Positions 12,657 to 24,949 of a stretch of DNA of 64,000 nt are shown here, in pieces. How positions within the stretch are numbered: the stretch's first letter is position 1; each line of letters starts with the position of its first letter. The notes beneath the pieces are model-generated. The model had not been told where the DNA came from. It did not search any database and saw nothing but the letters and a program-made list of their open reading frames with translations. Both the position numbers and the translations under genes were made by a program. Source of the stretch: Podocnemis expansa (lineage: Eukaryota > Chordata > Testudines > Podocnemididae); contig ML682005.1 in the NCBI GenBank assembly GCA_007922195.1, forward strand, positions 24,607,632 to 24,671,631, written 5' to 3'.

Positions 12657-13210
12657 CATAGAATCTTAGAAGATTAGGGCTGGAAGGGACATCAGAAGTT
12701 CATCTTGTCCAACCTCCTGCTCAAAGCAGGACCAACCCCAGAAAAAGAATCTTAGCCAGGGCTTCATCTAGTCTCCAGACTAAGCTTCCTCCACTACAAC
12801 CCGAGACCATTGCTTCTACTTCTATCTACTATCACCACTGAGAACAGCCTAGTTCCATCTTTCCTGAAAACCCCTTTCAGGTAGTTAAAGGCTGCTATCA
12901 AGATCCTCCCCCTCATTTATCTCTTCTGCAGACTAAAGACCTCTCCTCCTAAGTCATGTGCTCCAGCCCCCTAATGATTTTGGTCACCCTCTGCTGGACT
13001 CTTTCCAGTTTGTCCACATTCCTTCTATAGTGGGCATCCCAAAACTGGACACAGCACTCCAAATGTGGCCTCACCAATGCAGAAGAGAGGAATAATTACT
13101 TCCTTCCACCTGCTGGCAAAGCTCCTATTAACGTAGCCCACTAATTTCACCTTATTTACCACTCCAAGAGTCTTTACATAACCTTCAAACTTGATCAGCA
13201 ACAACTTCAG
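12657..13210 (-). repeat. CR1 LINE, 3' portion
   Basis: On the plus strand the copy reads as reverse complement: cttagaagattagggctgga, then gtccaacctcctgctcaaag and ctctgctggactctttccag, through ccaaaactggacacagcact. The 3' end of the element is at ~12657. It covers the 3' UTR and end of ORF2, and is moderately diverged. Confidence 0.88.
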
Positions 13211-13213
13211 AGA

Positions 13214-13245
13214 ATAATAAATAAATAAATAAATAAATTAAATAG
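13214..13245. repeat. (AAAT)n microsatellite
   Basis: Tandem AAAT/AATA units following the CR1 fragment. Confidence 0.9.
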
Positions 13246-15106
13246 CATCAAGTCAAAAATCACTTTGTACAAGACCAAACCTCATTCTTCACTGAACAAC
13301 AGTGAATTCACTAAAGTGGCAATATGAGTACCAATTATTGTATCATTTCCTTACCACCAGAACACAACAGGAGGAGAGCAAAAGGACACTAAATGCACTT
13401 AATACCTTCCATGTCATAAATAAATATATATATTGGACAAAGAAGCCACTGTTTATCATTACCAAACAGAGATGACTGCATTGTCATCTGCATGTTATAA
13501 GGCGAAACAGAAATCCTTCTTGGATGGTGAAGTTTCTCTTTGTTCACCAAACAACATTTTTTTTTTAAAGGAAATCTAGTTAAAATGTGCATTTATACTG
13601 CATCTAATTTCAGATTTTCACATTTTGGAAATAACTGAGCATGTGAATTTATTAAAGAAGTTCTGCATTAACCTGACTCCTATTTCTGCTGTTTGATGAT
13701 AGGGAACTATACAATACAAAAATGTAAATTTTGACCACTTAATGCCACAAACAACTATCTTGTATTACAGTGTTAGAAATAGCGATTAAGTAATTAAGAC
13801 AATGAAAAGCCACAAATCTGCTGCAGAAAGCCTCCAAGTGAACAACTAACAAGGTTGTGTCGATTTAGCTCCTGATTTTCTAAATGGAAGTAAAATACAT
13901 AGCAGCTTTTCTCATGAGCACATGCTAATGTAGAGCAATGTGCAAACCGCACTTTATTCAGGTAATTACACATAAAAAATTCATTCAGTGCTTTCGATCA
14001 AAGAGAACATCAAGTGATTCATAATGGTTGGAAAATGTCTCTTAATATGTGCTATTGATTATGTTTCCTCTGCAGGGACTCAAAGTGCAACTGATCCTCA
14101 GTTTGGCTATAGGTCTAGTGAGCCTCTCAATGGCCTAATCACAAATATTCATAAGCTCTGCACACTATTTTAGTTCTCATGTACTCTTGTGGTACTTCAG
14201 TGCCTGGTGATTGAAAAATGGAAGGTTTTGTCCCACTCTAATTGCATTTATTGGCAGATCTATAAAAGCTAAATCTGTTTCCAGTATTGTCAAAATTCTC
14301 CCTGAACACCTGCCACAGATCATTCAGTTCAGACACACAGCCTCAAGAAAATAACGTTCACACATGTTTACAAATAGGACAGACTTTTAGTGCTCTATCT
14401 CATTCAGAGATGACAAAAAGTTACATCTGAAGAGCTATTGAAATGCTGGAGGTTTTGTTTTAGTAAATGCAGAAAGAATGGAAAGGATCTAAATGGTTCT
14501 CTTAACAGAGCTGAAATTTTCAGCCCATAGTCTTAAATTATTTTTTTTTCTACAAGCTGACAGGGCCAAAAAAACGAAGATTAAAACATATCAACTAATT
14601 TCCCTAACCTCCTACTCCCAAAAATCTGTACAGCTATCACATGCAATATGACTTCATCTGGAAGAAGCCAGAAGCTACTGTTTCTGTAGGATATAAAGGC
14701 AAAAGGAAGCACAAATTCCCAGGAACAATGTGATTGTGTTAACTTTTGAGCTGGGGAAATGTTAATAATAAGCATCACCATTTGTACATTTGTTTATAGT
14801 GAAAAAAACAATATTTGTTAAGGGAACAGAAACTCTTGGGCCCTCTGTCCAGAGGGAATTTTGTACCCATGTAGTATAATTAAAATGCTGTCTCATTTGA
14901 AAGACAATAATGCAAAAATGCTTTTACATAGGGCTAGCTCTGTTTCCAATTGCTACATTGCATTAAAATAACAACATACTTTTCTAACAGTACTTACACA
15001 TCACCTTTTCAGACAGGCAGTACACTGTAAGATATTATTCCTCTGCTCTGTTATGTGGCTGAAAGTCCAATTAATTTTAGTGAACAGTTACTCGATTACA
15101 ACTAAG

Positions 15107-15390
15107 CCCTAGTCTACACTCTCACCTTTTGGTGGCAGTCAATGGGAGATACCCAAGGTATGTAAAATACCTTGGGTATCTCCCGCTGCCTTTCTAACTC
15201 CCACTTAATTTCCCCGTACACGCTGTGCTAAAGTGACAAGAAATGACACCCTGTTGACTTAGCGCTATTCCAGTTACAGGGCTGGAGTCAAACTTGACTG
15301 AGAGCATCTTGACAGACCACAGAATCGAACCCAGAAGAGAGCACTGAGGGTGGCAAATTTGCTACGGTTAGTACAGACATATTCTAAGAG
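15107..15390. mobile_element. Possible MITE with central 17-bp hairpin
   Basis: CCCTAGTCTACACT at the left resembles the 'ccta..tctacac' termini of turtle MITEs, and agtacagacat near 15365-15375 is a weak mirror. Inside, GGGAGATACCCAAGGTA (15144-15160) is exactly inverted at 15168-15184 with a 7-base loop. The outer boundaries are uncertain. Confidence 0.4.
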
Positions 15391-16790
15391 CATATGGACA
15401 TTATGGGCCTATCTCTGCGATTGGCTCTTCAATGGGCTACTCATGGAGACAGACGTTTCTCTGCCAGGATGGGGTCTTTTTTTGTTTCTCTCACATATGA
15501 CTGGCTCTGCTATCTGATAAGGTATATTACAAAGTATGATCGATCCAGCACCAAGTGTAAAATGAAAATAAAAAACTCAAAATGTGGCTTTAATCAATGT
15601 ATTTCTAAATGTTTTGCAAAGACATTTCCCCATAAAAACTCTTCATACCACACAAAGAATTTTTAAATCAAAATTTCTCTTTCATCTTTAGACCTTACTT
15701 TATGCTATAATACTCAGATTATTGCTGATACAAATGTTAACACAATCACTCAACATTATTAATGTTAGGTGCATATTACAAATGCAATTTGATCTAAATG
15801 GGAAGAATTACTAATTATTCACACAGGACCTGCTCTCTTCTAGCATAAAAGTTTTGTTATGTACAAAAGGTGAAAAAATGAGTCTTATTGAGCCTACTAC
15901 AATGTCAAATGCTGATGCAAAATGCGATGTGATCAAAGAACAAGGCAATGAAAAGATCAAAGTTTTATACTGCTGAAGCAAAGGTTTCTAGCAAATTTCT
16001 GTAGCATCAGCATTTCTTGTTTATTTACTTTCTATTATTACAGAAACCTTTTGCAGTGCCTAACTCTTATATTTACAATAACAGCATGATTTGCAGAAGC
16101 TATTTTTATTTAAATGCAAATTAAAAGAAAGCCCTAGTCGCCTAGACTAAGACACAGTAATAAAACATAATGCAACTTTTCTCCTTGCTCAATATATCAA
16201 CTTTTAGAATAAACTGAGGGGACTTTTCCACTTCGGTTATCCCAAGATAGCATTTTCCTATCCACATTTTTTAAGAAAGGTAGGGTAGCTAAACTTGAAA
16301 TGGATAGATGTCTTCTTGAATTTTTTTTAGAAACACAAAGGTAATCCAAAGGGAAATATTTCATTTTAGAAATGTTGGTAAAATTTACATTGCCTATTTT
16401 TAAGTCAGCTGAACATGAAAATAAATTTTCATGCTTTAAAAAATATAAATTATTCAGGTGCTTCTCTTCCTTGAAGCCTTCAGAAAGGTGGGCCTCTTTT
16501 TTAAACTGAAGACTTGATTTTGATTTTGCCTCCATGAGGAATGTGTGATTTATCAAATCTGAAATTGGCTGGAATAAAAATACACTGAGAAGTAAAATAA
16601 TTGTATAGCAAACAACAAATAGCATTGTTAAATATCTTTTTCCTCAACAAAGTCAGTAGTCCTTACTCACACAAGCAGTCTACTGATTTTAGAGATGTTA
16701 ACAGGAAAGAATAAAAGTTAATCATGAGTAATGGTGTGTAAAATCAGATACTTAAAAAGGTGCTCTGAATTCTGATAAACACGCACACAA

Positions 16791-16868
16791 CGTGGGTTGG
16801 AGCCCACAAAAGCTTACGCACAAAGAAATCTGTTAGTCTATAAGGCACCACAGGACTCTCGTTTTTAC
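16791..16868 (-). repeat. Truncated SINE, antisense arm only (copy 2)
   Basis: Contains cccacaaaagcttacgc and ctgttagtctataaggcacc, the reverse complement of the SINE body, and ends at ctctcgttttt. It matches the right (3') arm of the inverted dimer at 57.1 kb, including its T-run end, so it may be a 5'-truncated copy of such a dimer. A 6-base repeat ACACAA lies at each side. Confidence 0.65.
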
Positions 16869-18028
16869 ACAAACATATCACTCAAATGTAACACCACATG
16901 TAACAAACATATACCCTTCAAAAGAACCCAGCATGCCTGACAGACCCCCCAGACTTCCTCTACCCACCTGCAGTTTATTACAAATTATATGTACACAGTC
17001 GAATTACAGCACACTTCAGGGAACAAAGCTCCAAGATGCACTAAAATGAAACACTGGAGGGCAGGGTCTAAAGAGGAGAAAAAAGGTGGCAAGAGCACAT
17101 TGATGATCTGGAAGAATTAGGATTAAGATAATCAAGTCATCCTTTATTAGTGGAAAAATTAACATTTCCTTTGCCAAAGCAAATTTCTTTGAAGATTTCA
17201 TAAGCGCTTAACTTCACCAAGCATTTGATCCTTCAAGTCTCCTCTTCACACAGCTCAAAGGAAGTCCCATTTAAGATGGAGGGATTTCATAAAATGGTGT
17301 TAATTCATGGCAGGGTCAAGCTTTTAAGTTAGGCTGGTTCTGAGTGATGCAAAAATGTTCAAAACATCTGTTGCAAGCAGTTTATAATGTGATTAAAAAA
17401 ACCTTTTATTCATACTTGGATAATTCAGACTTGGCTTAATGGAATTTTTGCTATACTTACTACAACAACAATTAGTTGTGTTGAAAAGAGTTATGAGAAA
17501 TTTTAGCTCAAGGAGATTTAAAAAAAAAAAAATCTAACTTAGAATGAAAGTACCTTACTTCAGCCATAACTATAGAACTGCTATTACAACACTATAATAC
17601 ACACATTGAATATCAGGCTTGATGGTTAAGCAGATCATTGTAACTTTTATTTTCATGTCATCATGTTTCTATAGCTCTTTAGCAGATGTCTCAGTACTTT
17701 TTTTCCTACCAGACTGGTTTCCATAGCTCCAATGGGATCAAAGCTTTTCTGGCAACAACAAAACCAGCACCAATGTATCTCCCATCCTGTTCTTTTAGCC
17801 AATGGCTTTTCCTTTAAAGGAAAGCTAATCTCAAATATAGAGCTATTGTGTGTGAAATCTCATGAAAAAACACAGAATTTAAACCTTGCAGGTAAATGTT
17901 ATTTATATTTAAGAGCAAAATTATAAGCCATTAATCAAGGAATAAACTGAGAAAAAAAAAGGTTACACCCTGAGAATTAAGTATTATATAAAGGTTAGCA
18001 AAAATTCTGCTTAACTAGAACATGGCTC

Positions 18029-18062
18029 TTAACTAAAATAAATAAATAAATAAAATAAAATC
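18029..18062. repeat. (AAAT)n microsatellite
   Basis: AAATAAATAAATAAATAAAA-type tandem repeat. Confidence 0.9.
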
Positions 18063-18649
18063 CATAAAAATTGACCTTGCTCTCAGTGTATTAACTTTAA
18101 AACAAGATGTTAGGCTATATAGCAAATAACATTTTTTTTTTAAAGTAACCTACCGGTAATAATGGAATTTTTTCTGAGGCTATGTGACTGGAAGTTGTTA
18201 GGCTTTGGACATCCATTAAAAACAAATGGGAACTCAGACATTCAAATACTTAATATATGTGACATAAAGCAGCCGTCTTCTGGAGACTTAACTATGGATA
18301 TAAAGATATGTCAGTTACAGCCTGTTTCATACATCATTAGAGGTTTGGAATTACTCTCCAAGTAGTAGAAATACAAGTGTCTTTACTGTAGATGGAATAA
18401 TATCCTAGTGGTTTTACTAATGATCTGGATAAAATCAAAGCTGTTTGGAGCTAAGATGGAAGCTACTTTCTGAAACATGGCATGAAGTAGAAAAATCTGT
18501 CTGCCTGAGCATTTCCCCAGGTTTACATTTTGTTTTGTCATCCATACTGCACCTCTGTAATAGCTTGAATTCTCTGATGGACTTTAATACAATGCTTGGT
18601 TTGCAGCACAGGAATGAATTATATCAAAGGTATACAAACTATAGCCTTC

Positions 18650-18730
18650 AGAGAAGGTCTGGATTAACCATTGTGCACTCTGGGCACTTGTATAGGGACC
18701 ACACCTGGTCTAAAACCGGGGTTGACACCT
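18650..18730. mobile_element. hAT MITE end fragment
   Basis: The text tctggattaaccattgtgca followed by ctctgggcacttgtatagg resembles one end of the GGATTA-type hAT MITE seen complete at 39.5 kb. The second end was not found. Confidence 0.4.
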
Positions 18731-18794
18731 GCCGATTTTCTTCAATTGACCTGGCTGGTTTTCTTCTGCACTGCCAGTTGCAACACGCCAGGAT

Positions 18795-18925
18795 TTTTCC
18801 ACTTGTAACCTACCAGTGTTAGTCCCAGGAGACGAGAGAGACGAGATAAGTTTCTATTCTGTTGTAGGACCGATTTCTTCTGGTAGAAGATACATGCTTT
18901 CGAGTTTCACAGAGTTCTTGGTCAA
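18795..18925 (+). repeat. tRNA-derived SINE (second turtle type)
   Basis: Runs accagtgttagtcccagga, gagagacgagataag, tgctttcgagtttcacagag and ttcttggtcaagacctg. This matches the layout of reptile SINEs whose head reads 'gtgttggtcccagg' and whose tail reads 'ctttcgagctacacagagct'. Old copy. Confidence 0.6.
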
Positions 18926-20100
18926 GACCTGAGCATGTGCATGAGGGCATCAGCTACTGTTTCCACTATGACACTCAGGGCACATGGCCACTGGGAGGGA
19001 TGCTCTATGTGCAGGGCCCTCAATGTGCCCAGATGGGGGTTGGGGCTTCTCCTCCTCTTGGCACAGGAAAGGAGAATGGGCCTGAGATTCAGCAGCAGGA
19101 AAGGATAAGGAGAGAAGACTAGAGTGGGGAAGCGGGGCTTTGGGAAGGGACAGTAGAGAAGGTGGTTCATGAGTCGGGTGGGGTGGGTCAGTTGGTAGTT
19201 GACAATGGATGACTGAGAAGGAAAGAGGTGACTCAGGCTGGTGGGGTGAAAGGATGCATAAGAGGGGAAAAAGAAGGGCCAGGCTGCAGGGGAGGCACAT
19301 TTACCATTTTTTCTAATCCTCAGAGATGGTCCCCAACCAGGTTTGCCCCAGCCACTCCACAGGCAAGCCAAATTTCAGTGAGCCCTGTTGCAGCCTGGCA
19401 CACAGGGTTACAATGCCATTCTGGTTTGGTGCCTTGAACATATGCACAGGTACATGGGAGCCCAAGGCAACTGGGTCTCTTTTCCTCTCTGGCCAGTTTA
19501 AGGAAGCTGAAGAGTCTTTTCATTTCCATAATGCACAAGGCCCACAAATTTTTTAATCTAGATCTGCCCCAGAGCTCCTTATGGTAGCTCCTAAGAGTGA
19601 CTGTATTAAGAAAAAATTGTGATTATTACCTGCAATCATGTTCCCAACAGCTTTTCTTTCCCCCTACCTCCCAAGGGAAGCGACAGTGAAGAGAAGAGGA
19701 GTCTCTGAGCTGCTACTCCCTTAAGAGGGGAGACAATAGTGAGAGACCAGCATCCTGGAGCCACATAGTCTTCACAAGACAGTGAAGAGCATTGGAATGA
19801 ACAAGCAGCACAGAAGTTGGTGGCTGGAAGAAATAGGGCACCCTGAAGGGAAACCAGCAGGACAACAAGCAGGATCCCACATGGTCTCAGATCCCCCCAC
19901 AAAGAGGTAGGTGCATCCTATTACAGTTGATTTTAGGGGAGGTAGGGGATCAGCATTTCTCTCTCACTAGATCTGGAAAGGAAGAAGGAGCACACATGCC
20001 TCCCCGTTACCTTCCAAAAGACCTAAGAAGTCAAGACAAATCTGCCTGCTAGGAGAAACCAAGTAGCAGGGCCTCTTTTCACTGTGTGAGAGGCGGCAGG
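18926..20100. other. GC-richer intron segment, unassigned
   Basis: Higher GC than the surroundings with long overlapping open frames on both strands (up to 149 codons, 18922-19371 minus). The translations are low-complexity Pro/Ser/Leu-rich and show no domain or splice pattern I recognise. Most likely non-coding, possibly an old repeat. Confidence 0.4.
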
Positions 20101-21629
20101 GTGACTTCTCAGTTCTTTCCCCACAATGGCTTTCAAACAATGATTTGGCCTGGTTGTGCAGTAGTCACAACCAGTCACTGAATATCAGCTGAAATTCAAT
20201 CTATGTATCAGCGTTAACATTGCTAGTCTTCCAAAAGTACTATGGGAACGATAATTATCCAGACCTTGGTTTTCTCTCATCTAAAACACAACACACCCAA
20301 ACGCACAGTATACCTTATCACTGTTGGCTCAATAGAGACTCAAAGAGTCAATGTTAATTACTTAATCATCAACTCCCCTGGCTAATGAACTCTGGGCTCT
20401 CATTGGAAATCTATTATTGAAAAGACTGGCCATGGCTGACACTATTTGGTCTTCACAACCCAAAATGGTGTAGCAGAAAAGAAAAATAAAGGGGGAAACA
20501 AGCAAGAAGACAAGGAAAACCAGTAAACCTATTTCCTGCTCTCATTATTGGGTCACATGCGATATGCTTTGCTGAGGCACATGGAAGATGTTTCTGGAAT
20601 AAATGGGAAGTGATACATCAGCACTGGTGCATTGTGCCAAACCTCCAGGACGGGACACATTAAAAAGAAATATCAACTGTCAAAAGGGAGGAAACGTCCT
20701 GGATCTGTTAGGTAGCCACTCTCACCCAGTCCCACCTACACATCAAATCAGAAAGATGAGAAGAGGAAAGGAGAAACAATTCGGGTTAAATACCATTGTC
20801 TATGTGAAGGATACAGCACTAGTTTCAAAGAAATAAAGTAGTTTTAATTTTTTATACACAGATGAGCTAAAGCAATGAGCAAATAGTTTTCTAGCAACAG
20901 CGCAGAGAGGAGAGAGAGGAAAAACTAAGTGAATGCTCACAAACAATGCATAGGGTACAAAAAGGGTTCTCCTTTCCAGGGGGTACATTTGGATACCTCC
21001 ACACCCAGCAGGAAGCATAGTTAAATGTTGTCTTGCTATTTCAATTAGTAACTGAGGCTACTAGCTTTTTTAAAATGAGTTGGCCAAGTGGTTGCAGGAA
21101 CAGTAGCCAACAATTTCACTTCAGACGTTTCACACATATATAGTGGTGGATACTACAGAAGAGCAGAGTGAGCTAATTTTCCCTAAGCAAACAAGTAATT
21201 CAGTCTGTAGACCTCCCTGGTGACATTAAAGACTTACTTGTGTGGCTAACCCATCAAGTATATTTTATGTCAGTGTCTTCAACAAATCATGTGGCAAAGG
21301 AAACATGTGCTAACATAATTTTGGTGGACACAAGCATTTAGTAGATCAGAGTTATCTGTATAAAACATTAGTGATTCAGGCACAATAACTAAGCATATGA
21401 CTGTCTGTTAGGACAATAACTTTTTACTAATCCATGGAGATGTACTGTTAGTTTTTTATTACAGAGCAGAAGATAAATTAAGTTTTGACAAGAACAGTAT
21501 TTGCCTTGACGAAGTATGACACATATTGATTTCAGACTTCAGGTGCGGAAAGCTTGCTGCATGATCTGTTGAACTAAATACAGCAGCTTGAGCCAAGAAC
21601 TCTAATCCAAGCTATGAGAAACTGTGGGT

Positions 21630-21692
21630 CTTGGACAAGTGATTTAATTTTCCTGTGTTAGTTTCCCACTCGTAAAATAGAAATAATTATAC
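21630..21692 (+). repeat. MIR SINE fragment
   Basis: tcttggacaagtgatttaat followed by ttagtttcccactcgtaaaa and tagaaataattatac is the MIR text 'gggcaagtcacttaacctct...cagtttcccatctgtaaaatggggataataat'. Confidence 0.7.
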
Positions 21693-21695
21693 TAG

Positions 21696-22325
21696 TAGAG
21701 CTCTGCAAATCTGCAGATATCTACTTTAAGTTTGCAGACGTGAATATTCACTGATTTTTTTTTTTAACCCAGATAGTGGATCAGATGCAGATGTCAAAAA
21801 GAGTGAAACAGCTGTCTACAGGTCAGCTTTAAGACTGCTTTTGTATCTTTGAGATGCAGGAGAGATCTGGCTGCCCATCATCTGTTCTATGAGGCTCCCC
21901 CTACGAGCTGCAAATCAGCTGTTCAACTAGGCTTCCCTGGTGGCCAGTAGAGGAATCCCACAGAACAGCTGATTAGCAGTTGTTAGGGGATCTCCACAGA
22001 ACAGATCTTGGTGGGCTCCCCTGTGGGCTGGTAATGAATCAGCTGTCATAGCGCCCCTGCATGCCAATAAGCTGTTCCACCAGGCTCCCTTGCCAGTCGC
22101 TGATCAGCTGTTCTGCCAGGCTTCCCTGCTGGCCAGGCTCGAAATGTTTGAAGGAGCTGTCCCGCAAACATCTATTCAGTAAAGATGACCTCCCAACAGC
22201 TGACTTGAGGCCCCAGAGCCTCTACATGCAGATCATTGCACTGCATATGGTGGTAGGAGGTAAGATGATTGGGGTGCATGTGGATCAGATGCAGATCCAA
22301 ACTCATGTATCCATGCAGAGTTCTA
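21696..22325. mobile_element. hAT-like MITE with internal minisatellite
   Basis: The left end TAGAGCTCTGCAAATCTGCA and right end CATGCAGAGTTCTA are inverted repeats; gtggatcagatgcagat occurs near both ends (about 21776 and 22281). Between ~21860 and 22140 a unit of roughly 40-80 bases built on 'atcagctgttctgccaggct' is repeated about five times. No clear 8-base duplication was found. Confidence 0.6.
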
Positions 22326-22903
22326 TATATTTGTCAATCTCCCTGTGGCAGGTTCTAGAATTGTGCATGGAGATAAGGATCTATTCTTTTGACTCAAGTG
22401 GGAGCCAGACCAGAAGGATTTCATTAGATTCTACTCAGACAGATGAAAGGTAGGAGTTGGGGCAAAAGAGTGGCTAAGTTCTTGCAGCAAATCCCTAAAA
22501 AGTCAACTCAGGAGAAAACTTAAGGCTTATGTTTGTTGATCTTGAAGTAAGAATAATAATAATAAAAAATAAAACACCAAGAAAGTGATTGTGTATTCAG
22601 GGATTATGGACATAAAGGCCTTGTCAATACTGGAAAAGTAACCAGTTCAGTTAGTTACATGTGTAATATGTAAAATGGCAGTAAACATTTACTAAATTGG
22701 CTTGATTTGTTTCAGTAAATCACTAAGTTAAGCAAAACTGTTATAAGCAAGGGTTAAACTGGTTTAACAACAGCAATATTAGGACTTGTCATTAGTTTAT
22801 CTGAACTAATGTTTAAACCACACTTCTCTAGACTAACTCACTGAATCTGCTGTATTGAGACTGAGGTAGGCTCTTCTTCTTCACACTGGCTCTTAAGAAT
22901 GTT

Positions 22904-22985
22904 GGGAAGATTCATTAGTTAATGTTTGTACAGTGTTCAAAAATATGCAGGGCTACATAAGTGCTAAGTATTATCATCCTCATTG
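22904..22985 (+). repeat. MIR/L2 3' tail
   Basis: gtttgtacagtgttcaaaa and gctacataagtgctaagtat plus tatcatcctcat match the shared 3' end of MIR/L2 ('gtgctatataagtgctaagtattatt'). Confidence 0.65.
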
Positions 22986-23699
22986 CTGGGCACCAGACTA
23001 TTAAAAGGAAGGTTGGCCTGTAGCTGTTAGGGGAAACTTAGGCCATGTTTGCCTTCCAAAAGCAAGCTGCCAAGTATAATTCTCTTCTCTTAATACCACA
23101 AAGGTTTGGAGATCAGAAGCTGGCAGAACTATGTGATTTCATACATGTGCATGTTTTCTGCATGAGCTAATGGGCCCTTGTTCAGGAATCATAGCATACA
23201 GCTATGCATTCATTTGGTGACATCTACTAGATCAGAGGGTATGATACAGTATCTCCTGCTGAACACTAGCTCCTGAACTTGTGGATGGGAGAACACTTAG
23301 GAGGAATGAATGGGCAGAGGCAAAACTCACAAAGCCGACCATCAGATTAAGCCATACCTTTTTCAAAAATTCAAATATTCTCTTATGTACAACAAAGGGT
23401 AATTAGCATCTGATACCAAAATGAAGGCCCAGGCCTGAGAAATAGTGAGTACCTTTGATTCCCATTAAGATCAGTCCATGATGCAGGATCAGGGTCATTC
23501 TTTCCACTTAAATTTTAACCTTGGTATGAATGCTATATTTAAAAATTACACAAACTGGCTGATCTTCCAGATTTATCACATACTTTAAAGACTAATATTA
23601 TACATTTGGGCCTAGGACTATTAAATGCTCTTATTAACTATTTCTCTCTATTAATTCTATGATGCTGGCATTGTTTTCAGGATTCTGCCTCTCCCAGAC

Positions 23700-24128
23700 A
23701 GAATCATAGAAATGTAGATCTGGAAAAGACCTCTACTCCAGTCTCTTGTACAGTCTCTTGTCTGTTTGTCTAACTGTTCTTAAAAATCTCCAAAGACACC
23801 CTCCCTTAGACGCCTATTCCAGTATTTAACTATCTAAATCTCCTTTCCTGCAAATTAAACTGATTATTTCTTTTCTTACCTTCAGTGAACCTGGAGAACA
23901 ATTGATCATGGTCTTCTTTATAACAGCCCTTAACATATTTGAAGACTATCATCAGTCTTTCTCAAGACTAAAAGATTCAGTAGAACAGAACAGGACAATA
24001 GTGGGACAACAGTAGAGCAGGACAATTCCTTGATATTTTTTACTGAAGCCTTTTTTTTGTAACTGCATCACATTGATTCATTCAATTTGTGATCCATTAT
24101 ACCTCCAGATCCTTTTCTGCAGCACCTA
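23700..24128 (-). repeat. Old CR1 LINE, 3' part (left of insertion)
   Basis: Reverse-complement CR1 text: aatcatagaaatgtagatct, then aaagacctctactccagtct, and ccagatccttttctgcagca. Strongly diverged. The same element resumes at ~24950, so the 24.13-24.91 kb segment is a later insertion. Confidence 0.75.
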
Positions 24129-24129
24129 G

Positions 24130-24910
24130 TTTTGTCTGTCTAGTTGGACGAAAAAGTTTGTTCAGCTCCTCACCAGCAGCCTGTCACAAGACTCGATTCT
24201 CATGTTGATGCTCTTCAATGTCTACGTGAGTGACACACCGCAAATGAAGTAATGCAAATTTGCAAATGCAGATAAATTTGCCCTGGCAATGCGGTTACCT
24301 TCAGTGACATACAGTTCACCTTGAACAGGGACAGCAGACCTAAAGCATGAAAGATGATATCGATAACAGGAACACTGAGTGCACTCCAAAAGTGACCTTT
24401 TACAGCAATACCACATGATGCAATTCCACTCAAACCTATCTTGGAGTGAAGCAGCATTGCACACTAACTTCCATGACCATTTGAAGAAGATAGCCACTAA
24501 GATGAAGACCAGAGCCAATCATGTCCAGAAAATGGCAAGCACAAGCTGGGGAGCATCAGCATTACAGACACCAGCAATGGCCTTTCTGTGCTCCATAGCT
24601 GAGTACTATGCACTGATTTGGACCAGAAGTTGCCACACTCACTTGCTGATGTTCAACTGAACACTTTAATGCAGTGCATGAATGAAACCCTATTACCTTG
24701 GCTGTTAAGTGATGTCACACCTTCTTTCCTCATCTAGTCACTACAACATTGCAACCCTTAAGGAATTTCAGTGGATCATGGAAAATGAAGTTCTGTCCAT
24801 CACAAGAACCTTAACAATATCCCTTCACCATTGCTTCAAGTCACACAAGCCCTTTTGGAACCACACGTTGAATGTTTGGCATTGCAACTTCAACTCACAG
24901 AAGTCCTGAT
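24130..24910 (+). repeat. Non-LTR retrotransposon RT fragment nested in CR1
   Basis: Conceptual translation with frameshifts gives an RT active-site region: a degraded 'GLPQGS' neighbourhood, LMLFNVYVSDTPQ, KFANADKFALAMRLP (a decayed 'YADD' region), YLGVKQH-like text, then HLKKIATKMKTRANHVQKMA, STSWGASALQT, FLCSIAEYYALIWTRS and HTHLL. The order and the TSWGA/AEYCAPVW-like motifs fit the 3' half of a jockey/CR1-like non-LTR RT, but a different clade from the CR1 around it. Stops and frameshifts make it a dead copy. Confidence 0.65.
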
Positions 24911-24949
24911 GCAAATATCCAGCTTAAATATCCAAAAAAATTTATAGTT

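Noticed and set aside
16197..16625. 142-codon minus-strand open frame
   Set aside because: AT-rich, Lys/Leu/Ser-heavy translation, no recognisable domain and no splice sites aligning with the PIEZO frame; a chance open frame in intron DNA.
13207..18062. AAAT tandem repeats and poly-A tracts as signs of processed pseudogenes or a CRISPR-like array
   Set aside because: They are simple microsatellites and homopolymer runs. No spaced conserved repeats and no retroposed gene body precede them.
18922..19371. 149-codon minus-strand frame in the GC-richer segment
   Set aside because: Low-complexity Pro/Ser/Leu translation, competing open frames on the other strand, no splice or homology signal.
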